From the NCBI GenBank assembly GCA_021208645.1, contig JAJOJL010000033.1:1-55563 (forward strand): a stretch of 55,563 nucleotides of DNA, read 5' to 3'. This DNA is from Bacillus sp. (in: firmicutes) (GTDB lineage Bacteria; Bacillota; Bacilli; Bacillales; Salisediminibacteriaceae). Made by a program: the position numbers and the translations under genes. The notes under the pieces are model-generated. The model was not told where the DNA came from and searched no databases. It saw only the letters and a list, made by a program, of their open reading frames with translations. Below are positions 37,981 through 46,754 of this stretch, piece after piece (the stretch's first letter is position 1; each line of letters begins with the position of its first letter).

Positions 37981-39378
37981 ATGAAAGTGAATTTACAACC
38001 CATTATTCATGAGATAAATTTACCTACTGTGGTAAAAACGGCTAACCTACCAGGTGACACATTGGAAAGTTTATTTGTTGCCACCCAGATAGGTGAAGTT
38101 TTATGTATTCGAGATGGGAAGGCTAGCACATTTTTAGATATTCGTGAGCGAGTAATCCAGCTAGGTAAGAAAGGTGGGTTTGATGAACGGGGATTGGTGG
38201 GCTTAGCATTTCACCCAGATTTTTATCGTAACGGTCTGTTTTATCTTCATTATGCTGTTGCTGGCTCACAAGGTCCAGGAGCTCTGTCTGATTCCTTTGA
38301 GCCGAACCCTTGTGACCCAAAAACCTTGAACTTGAAGTGGTACGATAGAGAAAAGAAGTTTGACCATATTGATACAGTCGAAGAATGGATGGTGCCATCA
38401 AATGGAAAACCTCAAAAACGGCGAACACTCCTTAACTTAAGAAGGCCATTCTTTAACCATAATGGTGTCAATAGTTTAATTTTTTCACCAGAATCAGGAC
38501 GGCTAATCTTAACCACTGGTGATGGTGGAGCTGGTTATGACCCATTTAATTTAAGTCAAGACGTCATGGAAATAGCTGGTAAAATCATAGAAATTGATGT
38601 AGGTAAGGATGTGTTTGTTGAAGAACTACCAGCGGTAACACGTTTTGATGAACTACCAGAGTCGATTCAAGAAACACTCACAATCATTGTCATTGGCGTT
38701 CGTAATGCACCTGGCATTTGTTTTCAACGTTTTAATCACCAATATATAAAATATGTGGGCCAAGTGGGACAAAAACTAGTGGAATCTATTTATTCATTTG
38801 AAAAATATAAGCCAATAGCCGTTACAAAACTTGTTCAAGCTAATTTAAAGAAGGCAAAAGTCGACCAACAAGGATTAGTGAACTTAGGTTGGCGTGGGTG
38901 GGAAGGGGATTTCCCTTCACCGCTTCTCAGGGATTGTTCTAATAAATCAGAGTTAGATGAGAAAGTCATTGCCTTTTACAATGATGCGGTCATCACCTCA
39001 ACGAAACGCATTCGTCCATTAATTAATTATTTTCATCAAGAACCGCGCCCTGATAAGTTTCGGGCAACGGCAATCACAGGAGTGCAGCCCTATTTAGGAA
39101 ATAACATTCCCGAATTGACAGGAAGTGTTGTGTTTACAGACTTTGCTCGCAGAGAAGAAACTCCGACGCGAGGTGCACTCGCTTACACAAAAGTTAGTTT
39201 AGATGATAAGCCGACTGATTTTCTGACAATGGAAACCACTTATGATTTCGGGTCTAAAGACGCTTATTTTGTTAGTTTAGGTACAAACCGGAACCAATCT
39301 AAATTATATTTAGGAACGTATGGTTCTTCGAAAGTAACTGATTACAATTTAGGCAGTCTGTTTGAAGTCGTACCTTAA
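37981..39378 (+). CDS. Sugar dehydrogenase/HHIP-like beta-propeller protein, no signal peptide
   Basis: A 465-residue protein of the glucose/sorbosone dehydrogenase superfamily: FDERGLVGLAFHPDFYRNG near residue 65, NHNGVNSLIFSPESGRLILTTGDGGAGYDPFN near residue 155 in two parts, and a late GSLFEVVP ending. Such proteins are PQQ-dependent soluble dehydrogenases or substrate-binding propellers. The absence of a signal peptide is odd, since PQQ enzymes act outside the membrane. The middle (residues 220-300) is longer than in the classic enzymes. The ATG at 37981 with AAGGAGG upstream is preferred to the ATG at 37945. Confidence 0.8.
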   Translation: MKVNLQPIIHEINLPTVVKTANLPGDTLESLFVATQIGEVLCIRDGKASTFLDIRERVIQLGKKGGFDERGLVGLAFHPDFYRNGLFYLHYAVAGSQGPGALSDSFEPNPCDPKTLNLKWYDREKKFDHIDTVEEWMVPSNGKPQKRRTLLNLRRPFFNHNGVNSLIFSPESGRLILTTGDGGAGYDPFNLSQDVMEIAGKIIEIDVGKDVFVEELPAVTRFDELPESIQETLTIIVIGVRNAPGICFQRFNHQYIKYVGQVGQKLVESIYSFEKYKPIAVTKLVQANLKKAKVDQQGLVNLGWRGWEGDFPSPLLRDCSNKSELDEKVIAFYNDAVITSTKRIRPLINYFHQEPRPDKFRATAITGVQPYLGNNIPELTGSVVFTDFARREETPTRGALAYTKVSLDDKPTDFLTMETTYDFGSKDAYFVSLGTNRNQSKLYLGTYGSSKVTDYNLGSLFEVVP

Positions 39379-39435
39379 ATGCTCCAATTTTTATAGAAAT
39401 TACTCTGCAAGAAATTCTCGTTAACTCCTGCTCGA

Positions 39436-39450
39436 ATTGTAAATTACAAT
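39436..39450. promoter_or_regulatory. 15-bp palindrome ATTGTAAATTACAAT
   Basis: A perfect 7-1-7 palindrome 27 bases upstream of the membrane protein start at 39478. The 7-1-7 form is that of Fur-family boxes (Zur, PerR, Fur), but the sequence does not equal any consensus I know. Confidence 0.45.
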
Positions 39451-39477
39451 GTGGTATTAAAGAAAAGAGGTTTTTAT

Positions 39478-40002
39478 TTGTTTAAAATGAATAGTGCAAG
39501 GTTTGTTAGTGTTGGGGGGATGTTAACAGCATTTGCAGTCATCTTCCAATCGGCGCCAGTATTTCTACCGATGGTTGGGTTGGCCTTTAGCCCATTGAGT
39601 ACTTTGCCCATTGCCATTGCAGCTTATTTAAAAATATCACTTGGGATTGCTGTCTACGTATCATCCGCGTTGATCTTGACATTTATTTATCTACAAGAAG
39701 CGATCATTCTCGTTTTTACAACTGGACTACTTGGCGTCTCCATAGGAACGTTCCTATTTAGGAAAGGGTTCTTCCCTTCTATCCTTTTTCTAGCATATTC
39801 TTATCACTAGGAATGCTCTTATTAACCTATTTGGTAGGCATTGCTGTGTTCGGAGACTTTACTAGCACAGAATCAATGCCGAAAACTTTTTTTACTCTTT
39901 TTCTTATTTTCTGTTATTTACTCCATTATTTGGAACATAGCTTTAAGAAATTTCATCAATCATTTAATTAAAATTAATGCCTTTGGATATGGTGGAAATT
40001 AA
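39478..40002 (+). CDS. Hydrophobic ECF-S-component-like membrane protein (two frame breaks)
   Basis: The first frame (RFVSVGGMLTAFAVIFQSAP ... GLAFSPLSTLPIAIAAYLKI) has four hydrophobic segments. Adding one T near 39785-39790 and removing one from T7 39887-39893 continues through LGMLLLTYLVGIAVFGD and FSVIYSIIWNIALRNFINHL to a stop at 40000-40002. This gives about 174 residues and six membrane segments. The layout resembles substrate-binding subunits of ECF vitamin transporters, but no specific family can be named. The TTG at 39478 follows AAAAGAGG. Confidence 0.6.
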
Positions 40003-40025
40003 CCATTTCCAAAGGCTTGAGTACC

Positions 40026-40057
40026 TTTTCGACAAGTGCCAGTCACCTGTCGGAAAA
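40026..40057. repeat. REP-like imperfect palindrome between convergent genes
   Basis: TTTTCGACAAGTG and CACCTGTCGGAAAA are imperfect inverted arms between the membrane protein and the convergent dehydrogenase gene. Confidence 0.6.
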
Positions 40058-40059
40058 TG

Positions 40060-41163
40060 TCATGTGAGGGGAATTTGAAAAAGTTTGTCATCGTTTTCTG
40101 CTGGCGTCCCTCGACCATCTGTATTATTAGTTATGAAATAGAGGGTATTGTCGTATATGAAGACATCTCTAATTCTGCCGAATCCAGTAATGAATTCACG
40201 GTGCTCCCCTGTTTCAAGATCAAACTCATAAATGGCCGCTCCCCTTAATCCAGCAACGTATAGTTTACCATCATAATAGTCCATACCTGACGGTGCCCAT
40301 GTTGTTGCAGAGCCAGATGTGAATAAGGGAGATTCCATCCCTTCTTGCTCCTCTTCCCCTTCTATTACTGGCCAGCCGAAATTTTTCCCTGCTTCAATTA
40401 AATTGACTTCATCGTTGGCTCGACTGCCGTGTTCACTAGAATACAACTCACCTCCACTAGACCAAGCAAGACCTTGTGGGTTTCGATGACCATAACTATA
40501 CACATAGGAATCCCCAAATGGATTGTCTTCAGGAATACTCCCATCCAAGTCTAACCTCAGAATTTTCCCACCGAGAGAGTCAACTTCTTGTGCAATAGTT
40601 GGGATCGATGCATCACCAGTTGTGGCATACAGGAGTCCATCGGGACCAATTTTAAGCCGCCCACCGTGATGGAATGTTCCCCCTGGAATAGCATCAATCA
40701 AAATACGTTCTTCTCTCCAAGCATCCCCCTCAAGACGTAACTTAACAATTCGGTTCCATTGCTCCCCTCCATCTTCATAGGTGTAATAAGCAAAAGCCAG
40801 TTGTGAATCTGCAAAGTCTGGAGCAAGGACAAACCCTAATAAGCCAGCCTCAGCTGCCGTCGATATTTCCTGTTCCAGCTCAACACGTTGTCGCACCATA
40901 TCTCCATTTTCTATTTTCACGATGGCTCCAGGTCTCTCAGTAATATAAAATGTATCTCCATGTTTTTCTATGGACCAAGGAATCTCTAGATTGGTGGCAA
41001 TTACTTCAGGATCATCTGTTGGTATCGTTGGATCCACTTCCTTTTCCTTTCGTTCATCACTAGGTGATGCTTGATCCCCTTCTGAAAGAGGTTGTTCGTC
41101 TCCAAATATACATCCTGTTAACAGAAATATGGCAAAGATAACAACGGATAAGGTTTTGAACAT
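40060..41163 (-). CDS. PQQ-dependent sugar dehydrogenase, lipoprotein
   Basis: A 367-residue protein with a lipobox (IFLLTGC), a short acidic linker and then the soluble aldose dehydrogenase propeller: EIPWSIEKHGDTFYITERPG, GLLGFVLAPDFAD, TFHHGGRLKIGPDGLLYATTGD near residue 165, YSYGHRNPQGLAW and SEHGSRANDEVN. The catalytic His lies in FHHGGRLK. It should oxidise sugars at the outer face of the membrane if PQQ is available. A GGTGGGG site precedes the ATG. It is the second member of this superfamily within 2 kb. Confidence 0.9.
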   Translation of the reverse strand: MFKTLSVVIFAIFLLTGCIFGDEQPLSEGDQASPSDERKEKEVDPTIPTDDPEVIATNLEIPWSIEKHGDTFYITERPGAIVKIENGDMVRQRVELEQEISTAAEAGLLGFVLAPDFADSQLAFAYYTYEDGGEQWNRIVKLRLEGDAWREERILIDAIPGGTFHHGGRLKIGPDGLLYATTGDASIPTIAQEVDSLGGKILRLDLDGSIPEDNPFGDSYVYSYGHRNPQGLAWSSGGELYSSEHGSRANDEVNLIEAGKNFGWPVIEGEEEQEGMESPLFTSGSATTWAPSGMDYYDGKLYVAGLRGAAIYEFDLETGEHREFITGFGRIRDVFIYDNTLYFITNNTDGRGTPAENDDKLFQIPLT

Positions 41164-41598
41164 GTCTATTCCCCACCTTTCATGCGAAATTTCAAATAGC
41201 TAATTCTTGGTAAAAATAGAAACGCAACCTTTCTAACTTCGTAACAACTTATTTTAATTGATTTTTCATAGACGGTTCAAAAAGGAACCTGCAAATAAGA
41301 ATCAACAAAGTAGGAGTAAGAATGAGAATTACCTTTAACTACTTCTTCTTGGAAAAAGACAGTATTCCTGCTAGAAATATTGCGTTGGCAAATTAAGAAT
41401 GTACCTCCGAACAAATTAGTCTATTTAATTAACGAATGGCTTTATAGTCCACAGGAGCAATAAAAAAATTCATTAAACAGGCAAACATGCAGTTTTAGAC
41501 ATCTAAATATGAAAACCAAAAAGGACTTCCACAAATCGAAAGTCCCCAAGTCTTTAGGAGCTATTTCACCGTATTGAACCCCTCATTAAATAAATGTA
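41164..41598. other. Intergenic gap, no gene seen
   Basis: A+T-rich sequence with no frame that looks coding. It contains the leader of the sugar dehydrogenase gene and, at 41515-41545, a minus-strand terminator (GGACTTTC / GAAGTCC then TTTTTGG) belonging to the acetyltransferase gene. Confidence 0.6.
41515..41545 (-). terminator. Terminator of the 41599 acetyltransferase gene
   Basis: On the minus strand GGACTTTC pairs with GAAGTCC and is followed by TTTTTGGTTTTC. Confidence 0.75.
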
Positions 41599-42021
41599 TC
41601 AAATTGGAAAGGTATAAACTATATCATCTTCATGTAGAGTTTTTCCACCAACACTATCATAAAGGGCAATAGCAGGTGCATTGCTCTTGTTTGTTATAAG
41701 GAACAATCTACTGCAATCCTTGTTTTGACATATTAAAATGAATGCTTCCATTAATTGTTTACCAATACCTAATTGACGATATTGTGGAAGAACTTCCACT
41801 TGGTGCATGTACATCATATTTTTTCTTCCGTCAAAACGTTGTAATTCATATCCATAGGCGAATCCAGCTACTTCATCTCTGTATAGATAGACAAACAAAT
41901 AATTGTTTTCACCGGCTAAATAGTCAGTAACATTTTTTATATATGCTTCTTTGTCGAAAAACAATTGTTCCACTTTTCTTCCAATCTCTTTATCATTAAT
42001 CGTTAATCTATATACTGACAT
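41599..42021 (-). CDS. GNAT acetyltransferase, AAC(3)-I-like
   Basis: A 140-residue single-domain GNAT protein. It has the acetyl-CoA loop VLPQYRQLGIGKQLMEAF near residue 80 and the C-terminal block TNKSNAPAIALYDSVGGK. The stretch YGYELQRFDGRKNMMYMHQVEV is like the AAC(3)-I aminoglycoside acetyltransferase group, but similar sequences with no drug role are common, so resistance should not be assumed. GGAGGTC precedes the ATG. Confidence 0.85.
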   Translation of the reverse strand: MSVYRLTINDKEIGRKVEQLFFDKEAYIKNVTDYLAGENNYLFVYLYRDEVAGFAYGYELQRFDGRKNMMYMHQVEVLPQYRQLGIGKQLMEAFILICQNKDCSRLFLITNKSNAPAIALYDSVGGKTLHEDDIVYTFPI

Positions 42022-42275
42022 AAATGACCTCCGTAATTGGTTCGTGAAAAATGATAGTAGCTTTACGACTACATCTATCTATTATCCTGGGAAGCTAAAA
42101 GTTATGTAATATCCTCATAAGAATAGATCCATCTTTTTCTTCTCTCGAATAATAATACAAATATGAATCTTAATTTTAGTATAATGATTATTTTTTTGAA
42201 AAACCTGCTTCTCCTAGCACAGAAGTATTACATCCTTTTCGAAAGGACAACCATCTTAATATCAAATTTAGTTTT

Positions 42276-42907
42276 CTATTGATTTTTTTCCTGAAAAAAA
42301 ATAGGGACGAATAAGAAAAACAGGAATAAACTTACAGCTGCAAGAACAGTTGCAATGTCTCCATCTACTAAACTGGCACCTAAGAAGTTATAAACAAAGG
42401 TTCCAGGGATAATTCCAAACAAAGTCCCAAAGAAAAATGCTTTAAAACGAACCTTTGATATACCTGCTAAATAGCTTATCATATCAAAGTTTATTATCGG
42501 GATTAGCCTTAATGTTAAAACATAGAAAAAAGCCTTTTCGACTCCAGTTGCTCTTCAATTTGCTGAGCTTTCCCTGTCCACTTTTTCCAAGCAATATTTT
42601 TCCCTAACTTCCTTGCTACATTGAAGGACAAGAGTGCTCCTAAAGTAGCTCCAACCAGTGTATAAGCGAATCCCCCAAAAGCACCAAAGGCCAATCCTCC
42701 AGCGATTGATAGAATGGATGCTGGGAATAATACCATTGGTCTGAAAGTACAAAGGAGTATGTAAATAATAGGGGCAAACCAGCCAAAAGATAGAATCCAA
42801 CTTCTTATTTCCCCAGGGGTAATTTGTAATTTTGCTTGATTGAACCATAATAATGCCATTATCATCGAAATTATAATAAACCCTTTTAAAAACGACTTTT
42901 TATTCAT
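42276..42907 (-). CDS. TVP38/TMEM64 (DedA-like) membrane protein (frameshift at 42535-42538)
   Basis: About 210 residues with six hydrophobic segments. Family blocks are FRPMVLFPASILSIAGGLAFG and GALLSFNVARKLGKN in the first frame and LIPIINFDMISYLAGISKV with GIIPGTFVYNFLGAS in the second. Adding one base to T4 42535-42538 gives ESKKAFFYVLTLRLIP and joins them. Proteins of this family act in membrane lipid handling or scrambling; the exact role here is unknown. The ATG at 42907 with AAAGGACGG is preferred to the GTG at 42928. Confidence 0.88.
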
Positions 42908-43200
42908 GACAACCGTCCTTTTCCTCACGTTCCTTCTGCTTCTTCCATTGTACCCTAAAAAGGTGTCTAACCGTAGTAGGCATAGATTCTGAATAGTAAA
43001 TCCATTAAGCTATTTTTTCGCTTCTTTTCAATCGGTAACCTGTTATATTGCTATTAGATGTACTGTAAACCTCAACTGGGGGGTTATGGTACATATATTC
43101 AGATTATCCCCCCATTCTTCTGTACCCAATTATGAAACCTTTTCCCTCTCCCTTCGTATAGTTTATTTGTAGTCTTTTAAAAAGAAAGGGGGAAAGAGCC

Positions 43201-44139
43201 TTGTCTGTAGTGTTAACAGTAGATGGACTAGAAAAGTCCTTTAAAGATAAACAAGTGCTCAAGAACATTTCCTTTGAGGTCCGCAAAGGAGAAATTATGG
43301 CCATATTAGGGCCAAATGGTGCTGGTAAATCAACCACCATTCGTAATATTATGGGAATAATGTACCCAGATAAGGGATCCATTACTTTTCATAATCATGG
43401 TGAAATTGGAATACCTCGTCATAAAATTGGTTATTTACCGGAAGAAAGGGGCCTTTATAAAAATGTAAAGGTCATGGATATTTTGCTTTATTTGGCTGAC
43501 CTAAAAAACTATCCTTTAGGAAAGGCCAAGACTAGAGCATTGGAATACTTAAAGAAATTTGATTTGGACGGAAAAGAAAATGTTTCTGTAGAAGAATTAA
43601 GTAAAGGAATGGGACAAAAGGTTCAGTTCATAGGTGCTATCCTTCATGAGCCAGAGCTGCTCATACTTGATGAACCATTCTCTGGTTTAGATCCCGTTAG
43701 CCAAGAGATTTTTAAACAAGAAATTCGAACCTTGGCAAACAATGGTACGGCGATACTTCTTTCATCCCACCAAATGAATCTTGTAGAGGAAATGTGCGAT
43801 CGAATTTACATGATTCAGAAGGGGCAAAAAATAGTTGCAGGCGATTTGAATGAAGTGAAAGCGGAATATGCCAACTTCAAATGTACTATTTATGGTATTA
43901 ATTCGAAAGAAGAACTGGAATCAATCCCTCAAGTTGTGAAGGTAGAACAAGATGGTGAAAAATCAATTCTTTTTCTGAAAAAAGAAGTAAAACCTGCTTC
44001 ATGGTTAAGGGAATTGCCGGAGCATTTAACGATTCATGAGTTAAAAATAAATCGTATTTCTCTCCACGAAATCTTTATTGATATTGCGACCGATAAGCAG
44101 TTAATGACAGAAGAGGAAGCAGGTGAAGAGAATGCATAA
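43201..44139 (+). CDS. ABC exporter ATP-binding protein (YhaQ/NatA type)
   Basis: A 312-residue ATPase with Walker A LGPNGAGKSTTIRN near residue 37, the signature ELSKGMGQKVQ, Walker B LLILDEPFSGLDPVS and H-loop LLSSHQMNLVEE, followed by a C-terminal domain typical of the NatA/YhaQ group. The TTG start follows GGGGGAAAGAG. It overlaps or abuts the permease gene, with which it forms a two-gene exporter; the NatAB relative exports sodium, but the substrate here is unknown. Confidence 0.92.
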   Translation: MSVVLTVDGLEKSFKDKQVLKNISFEVRKGEIMAILGPNGAGKSTTIRNIMGIMYPDKGSITFHNHGEIGIPRHKIGYLPEERGLYKNVKVMDILLYLADLKNYPLGKAKTRALEYLKKFDLDGKENVSVEELSKGMGQKVQFIGAILHEPELLILDEPFSGLDPVSQEIFKQEIRTLANNGTAILLSSHQMNLVEEMCDRIYMIQKGQKIVAGDLNEVKAEYANFKCTIYGINSKEELESIPQVVKVEQDGEKSILFLKKEVKPASWLRELPEHLTIHELKINRISLHEIFIDIATDKQLMTEEEAGEENA

Positions 44140-45394
44140 CTCCTTGAAGGTAGCAAAATGGGAAATTAAACGTAATTTAAAAAATAAAACCTTTGTTATT
44201 GGTTTATTTATTACACCTCTCATGATTATTGGGTTTATGTTACTTGGCTCTTTTTTTGGTGGTCAAGATTTTGAAGAAGCAGAAACTGTAGTTTACGTAA
44301 ACGATCAACTAGGAATATTTCCTTATCTTGAGGAAACGGTTAAAGGAACAGGCTTTCCTTGGGAACTAGTAACCACTGGCGCTACATTTGAAGAAATGGA
44401 AAAATTTCTTGAAGATGAGGAGCATACAGCTTTTATTGTGTTGGATAGTGAAGGTTTCGAAAATGGATTGGTTCAAGTATATACAAGTGATACAATTAAT
44501 CCGTTTTTTCACAATCAAGTACAAGTATTGGAGTCTCCGTTAATTGCCTATCACCTTCAGAGACTAGGGTTGTCTGACACAGAGATGGCTGTGATTGGAA
44601 GAGGCTTTCATTTTGATGTATCCGCTGTTGGTACAATGGACACAGAAGTTTCGCCAGAAGGAACAGAAGCTAGCGAGGACATGGGAGCAAGTGAACTAGG
44701 GTTAGAAAGGGCGGTCCCAGGAGCCTTTGCCGGATTTATTATGCTTTCGATAGTTTTCACAGGGATGGCCATCTTCCAAAGTGCTTCTCAGGAAAAAAAG
44801 GATAAAATTGCGGAAATTATTTTATCATCCTTATCATCTGGAGAGTTAATGCAAGGAAAAATTTATGGTTACTTTGTATTGGGACTTGTACAGGCCGCTG
44901 TCGCTATGACCATTGTATTGCCGGTTCTTGTCTGGCAGATGGATTTAGTGCCTATGTTAGAACATTTATTTGTTCCAGAGCTTATTTTCTTCGTACTAAT
45001 TGCCATTTTAGGCTATTTACTTTTTGCAGCATTATTTGTTGGCGTTGGTGCCACTATGGCTGATATGAGCACAGCTGGTAATTTTCAAGGTATGGTCATG
45101 ATGTTGCCATTCTTGCCGTTTGTGTTCATTGGACCTGTTTTTAGTGATCCGAGTGGCCTGTTCGCACAAATCGGAACATTTATACCGTTTACGGCACCTG
45201 GTGTTTTACTAATGCGATTGAGCTTAATGGATGATTGGCCTTGGATAGAAGTAATTATATCTCTCTTCATTTTGGTTTTAAGTATCTGGTTATTTATGAA
45301 GCTAGCAGGGAAAATCTTTCAAGTGGGAATACTCATGTACGGGAAAAACGCACTCCAGGGGAAATATGGAAGTGGATTAGGAGTTAGATTTTGA
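44132..45394 (+). CDS. ABC-2 type permease (YhaP/NatB type)
   Basis: About 420 residues. One N-terminal membrane segment (TFVIGLFITPLMIIGFMLLG) is followed by a 150-residue extracytoplasmic domain and then five to six membrane segments, including GMAIFQSASQEKKDKIAEIILSS with the coupling segment. This is the YhaP/NatB plan. The start may be the ATG at 44132 or a GTG at 44123 that has AGGAAG upstream. Translation is coupled to the ATPase gene and a terminator follows. Confidence 0.9.
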   Translation: MHNSLKVAKWEIKRNLKNKTFVIGLFITPLMIIGFMLLGSFFGGQDFEEAETVVYVNDQLGIFPYLEETVKGTGFPWELVTTGATFEEMEKFLEDEEHTAFIVLDSEGFENGLVQVYTSDTINPFFHNQVQVLESPLIAYHLQRLGLSDTEMAVIGRGFHFDVSAVGTMDTEVSPEGTEASEDMGASELGLERAVPGAFAGFIMLSIVFTGMAIFQSASQEKKDKIAEIILSSLSSGELMQGKIYGYFVLGLVQAAVAMTIVLPVLVWQMDLVPMLEHLFVPELIFFVLIAILGYLLFAALFVGVGATMADMSTAGNFQGMVMMLPFLPFVFIGPVFSDPSGLFAQIGTFIPFTAPGVLLMRLSLMDDWPWIEVIISLFILVLSIWLFMKLAGKIFQVGILMYGKNALQGKYGSGLGVRF

Positions 45395-45414
45395 CCGAAT
45401 TGAAACTATTGAAC

Positions 45415-45458
45415 AAGCACGGAACTAATTGTTGGGGTTCCGTGCTTCCACTTTTTTA
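45415..45458 (+). terminator. Terminator of the ABC exporter operon
   Basis: AAGCACGGAAC pairs perfectly with GTTCCGTGCTT, followed by CCACTTTTTT. Confidence 0.9.
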
Positions 45459-45483
45459 CGTTTAAATTCAATTAGAGAACCTA

Positions 45484-46140
45484 CTACCAACTGTGTAAGA
45501 TATTTGGCCCATTGTTGATTAAGCTTCTAAATTTATACTGTTTTATGATTTTCACTTTTTTTTGATCAATTATTGTTTGCTTCAACTGCTCCCAATCCTT
45601 TTTTAATAAACTAAAAAGCAAAACATCTTCATATTTATCGTGTAGTAATTGATGTTCTCTTAAGCACCCTTCTTGTTTAAATGCAAATTTTTTCATCAAT
45701 TCAATGGCGGGAATGTTCCTACAATTTGTTCTTCCATATATTTTATTAAGCCCCATGTCATGAAAAGCATAATTTAATATTGCTATTAGTCCTTCTTTTG
45801 CATAGCCTTTCCCCCAAAATTGACTTGATAAATTCCCTCCTATTTCTGCATGCTGATTATGTCTTTCCCAATTTTTAAATCCACACGTTGCAATAATTTT
45901 ATTTGATAGTTTAGATTCCACTCCCCAAATTAAATAATAAGGACTATTATTTAATTCCCTAATCTTAATAATGTAATCCTCAGCTTCTTGTACACTTTTC
46001 ATTGGATTACTTTCATCTAATTTCATTACATTTTCATCTGAGAAAAGGCGATAAACGTCGTATTTATCGCCTAAATTTAATTCTCGAAAGATAAAGTTTT
46101 TCGTTTGATAGTCTCTTATACCAATTTTCTTATGGGTCAT
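45484..46140 (-). CDS. GNAT acetyltransferase, RimJ/RimL type
   Basis: A 218-residue protein with FIFRELNLGDKYDVYRLFSD at the start, EIGGNLSSQFWGKGYAKEG as the acetyl-CoA loop near residue 95 and RNIPAIELMKKFAFKQEG later, the pattern of ribosomal-protein-serine acetyltransferases. About 35 extra residues follow the domain. Codon use is more A+T-rich than in the backbone genes, which might indicate recent acquisition. The gene starts 13 bases after the small 46154 gene ends. Confidence 0.87.
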   Translation of the reverse strand: MTHKKIGIRDYQTKNFIFRELNLGDKYDVYRLFSDENVMKLDESNPMKSVQEAEDYIIKIRELNNSPYYLIWGVESKLSNKIIATCGFKNWERHNQHAEIGGNLSSQFWGKGYAKEGLIAILNYAFHDMGLNKIYGRTNCRNIPAIELMKKFAFKQEGCLREHQLLHDKYEDVLLFSLLKKDWEQLKQTIIDQKKVKIIKQYKFRSLINNGPNILHSW

Positions 46141-46153
46141 GGGAATGCACCCT

Positions 46154-46406
46154 TTACCAATAATATGGTCTAGCGAAAGCGATGGCTCCTAAAGGTACTC
46201 CAATTAATAGTCCTGCAGCAAAAGGAAGGAAAAAACACTCCTGGTCCACTATGTCCTGCTGAAGGTCTTGCTGCTTGTCGAATATATACCTTTTCTCGAT
46301 CGACTCTCTCAATCGTACCAACATATACCTTTCCATGATGGTCGCGTATTTCTACTTCCCGGTGCATATGTTCTGTACAAAATTTATAATAATAGTCGAC
46401 TGACAT
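46154..46406 (-). CDS. Small SH3/LSM-like protein with C-terminal membrane segment (frameshift at 46230-46235)
   Basis: With five rather than six As at 46230-46235 the gene encodes about 83 residues. Part one is a small beta domain (MHREVEIRDHHGKVYVGTIE then RVDREKVYIRQ) that looks like an Sm/SH3 fold. Next comes a Gly/Ser-rich linker, then a hydrophobic end (FLPFAAGLLIGVPLGAIAFA). This pattern occurs in small uncharacterised Bacillaceae proteins. AGGAGG stands before the ATG. No function can be given. Confidence 0.65.
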
Positions 46407-46754
46407 GTAAAAAACCTCCTCACTAATATAATTTCAAATAGGAAGGTTATTGAATGGATAACCCTTCTAATAAACATGGTATGTTCAATTATTGTACTTC
46501 GTTTTAGTTAAGTGCCCGTTCTTATGAGAAAATTAAAAAAGGTGCTAATCCCCAGTAGAATACTGTTTTACCAGTAGGGGCAAGCACCTAATTAATCTAT
46601 ATTTCATATCAATAACGTGGAACCTAGAACAATCATATATAAGTACGTAAAAAGCCATATTATCGAGCCGCTTTTTTACAACTTCAAGAAAATGGTTTTC
46701 CCCAATTGAGTGATTATACTTCTAAGGGGAAACCTTCTTGATATCATGGTACAA
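46407..46754. other. Intergenic gap with two minus-strand hairpins
   Basis: On the minus strand, GGTTTCCCC...GGGGAAAACC (46690-46737) lies just after the carboxypeptidase stop. GGTGCTTGCCCC...GGGGATTAGCACC followed by six Ts (46535-46590) is a strong terminator. No coding frame is visible. Confidence 0.7.
46535..46590 (-). terminator. Terminator downstream of the S13 carboxypeptidase
   Basis: On the minus strand AGGTGCT and CCCC pair with GGGG and AGCACCT; TTTTTT follows. Confidence 0.8.

Noticed and set aside
41599-42021. Aminoglycoside resistance gene
   Set aside because: Only partial motif likeness to AAC(3)-I within the broad GNAT family; kept as a general acetyltransferase.
30133-42021. 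Accessory region as a prophage or genomic island
   Set aside because: No integrase, phage structural genes, tRNA or attachment repeats; genes are ordinary metabolic and transport functions.
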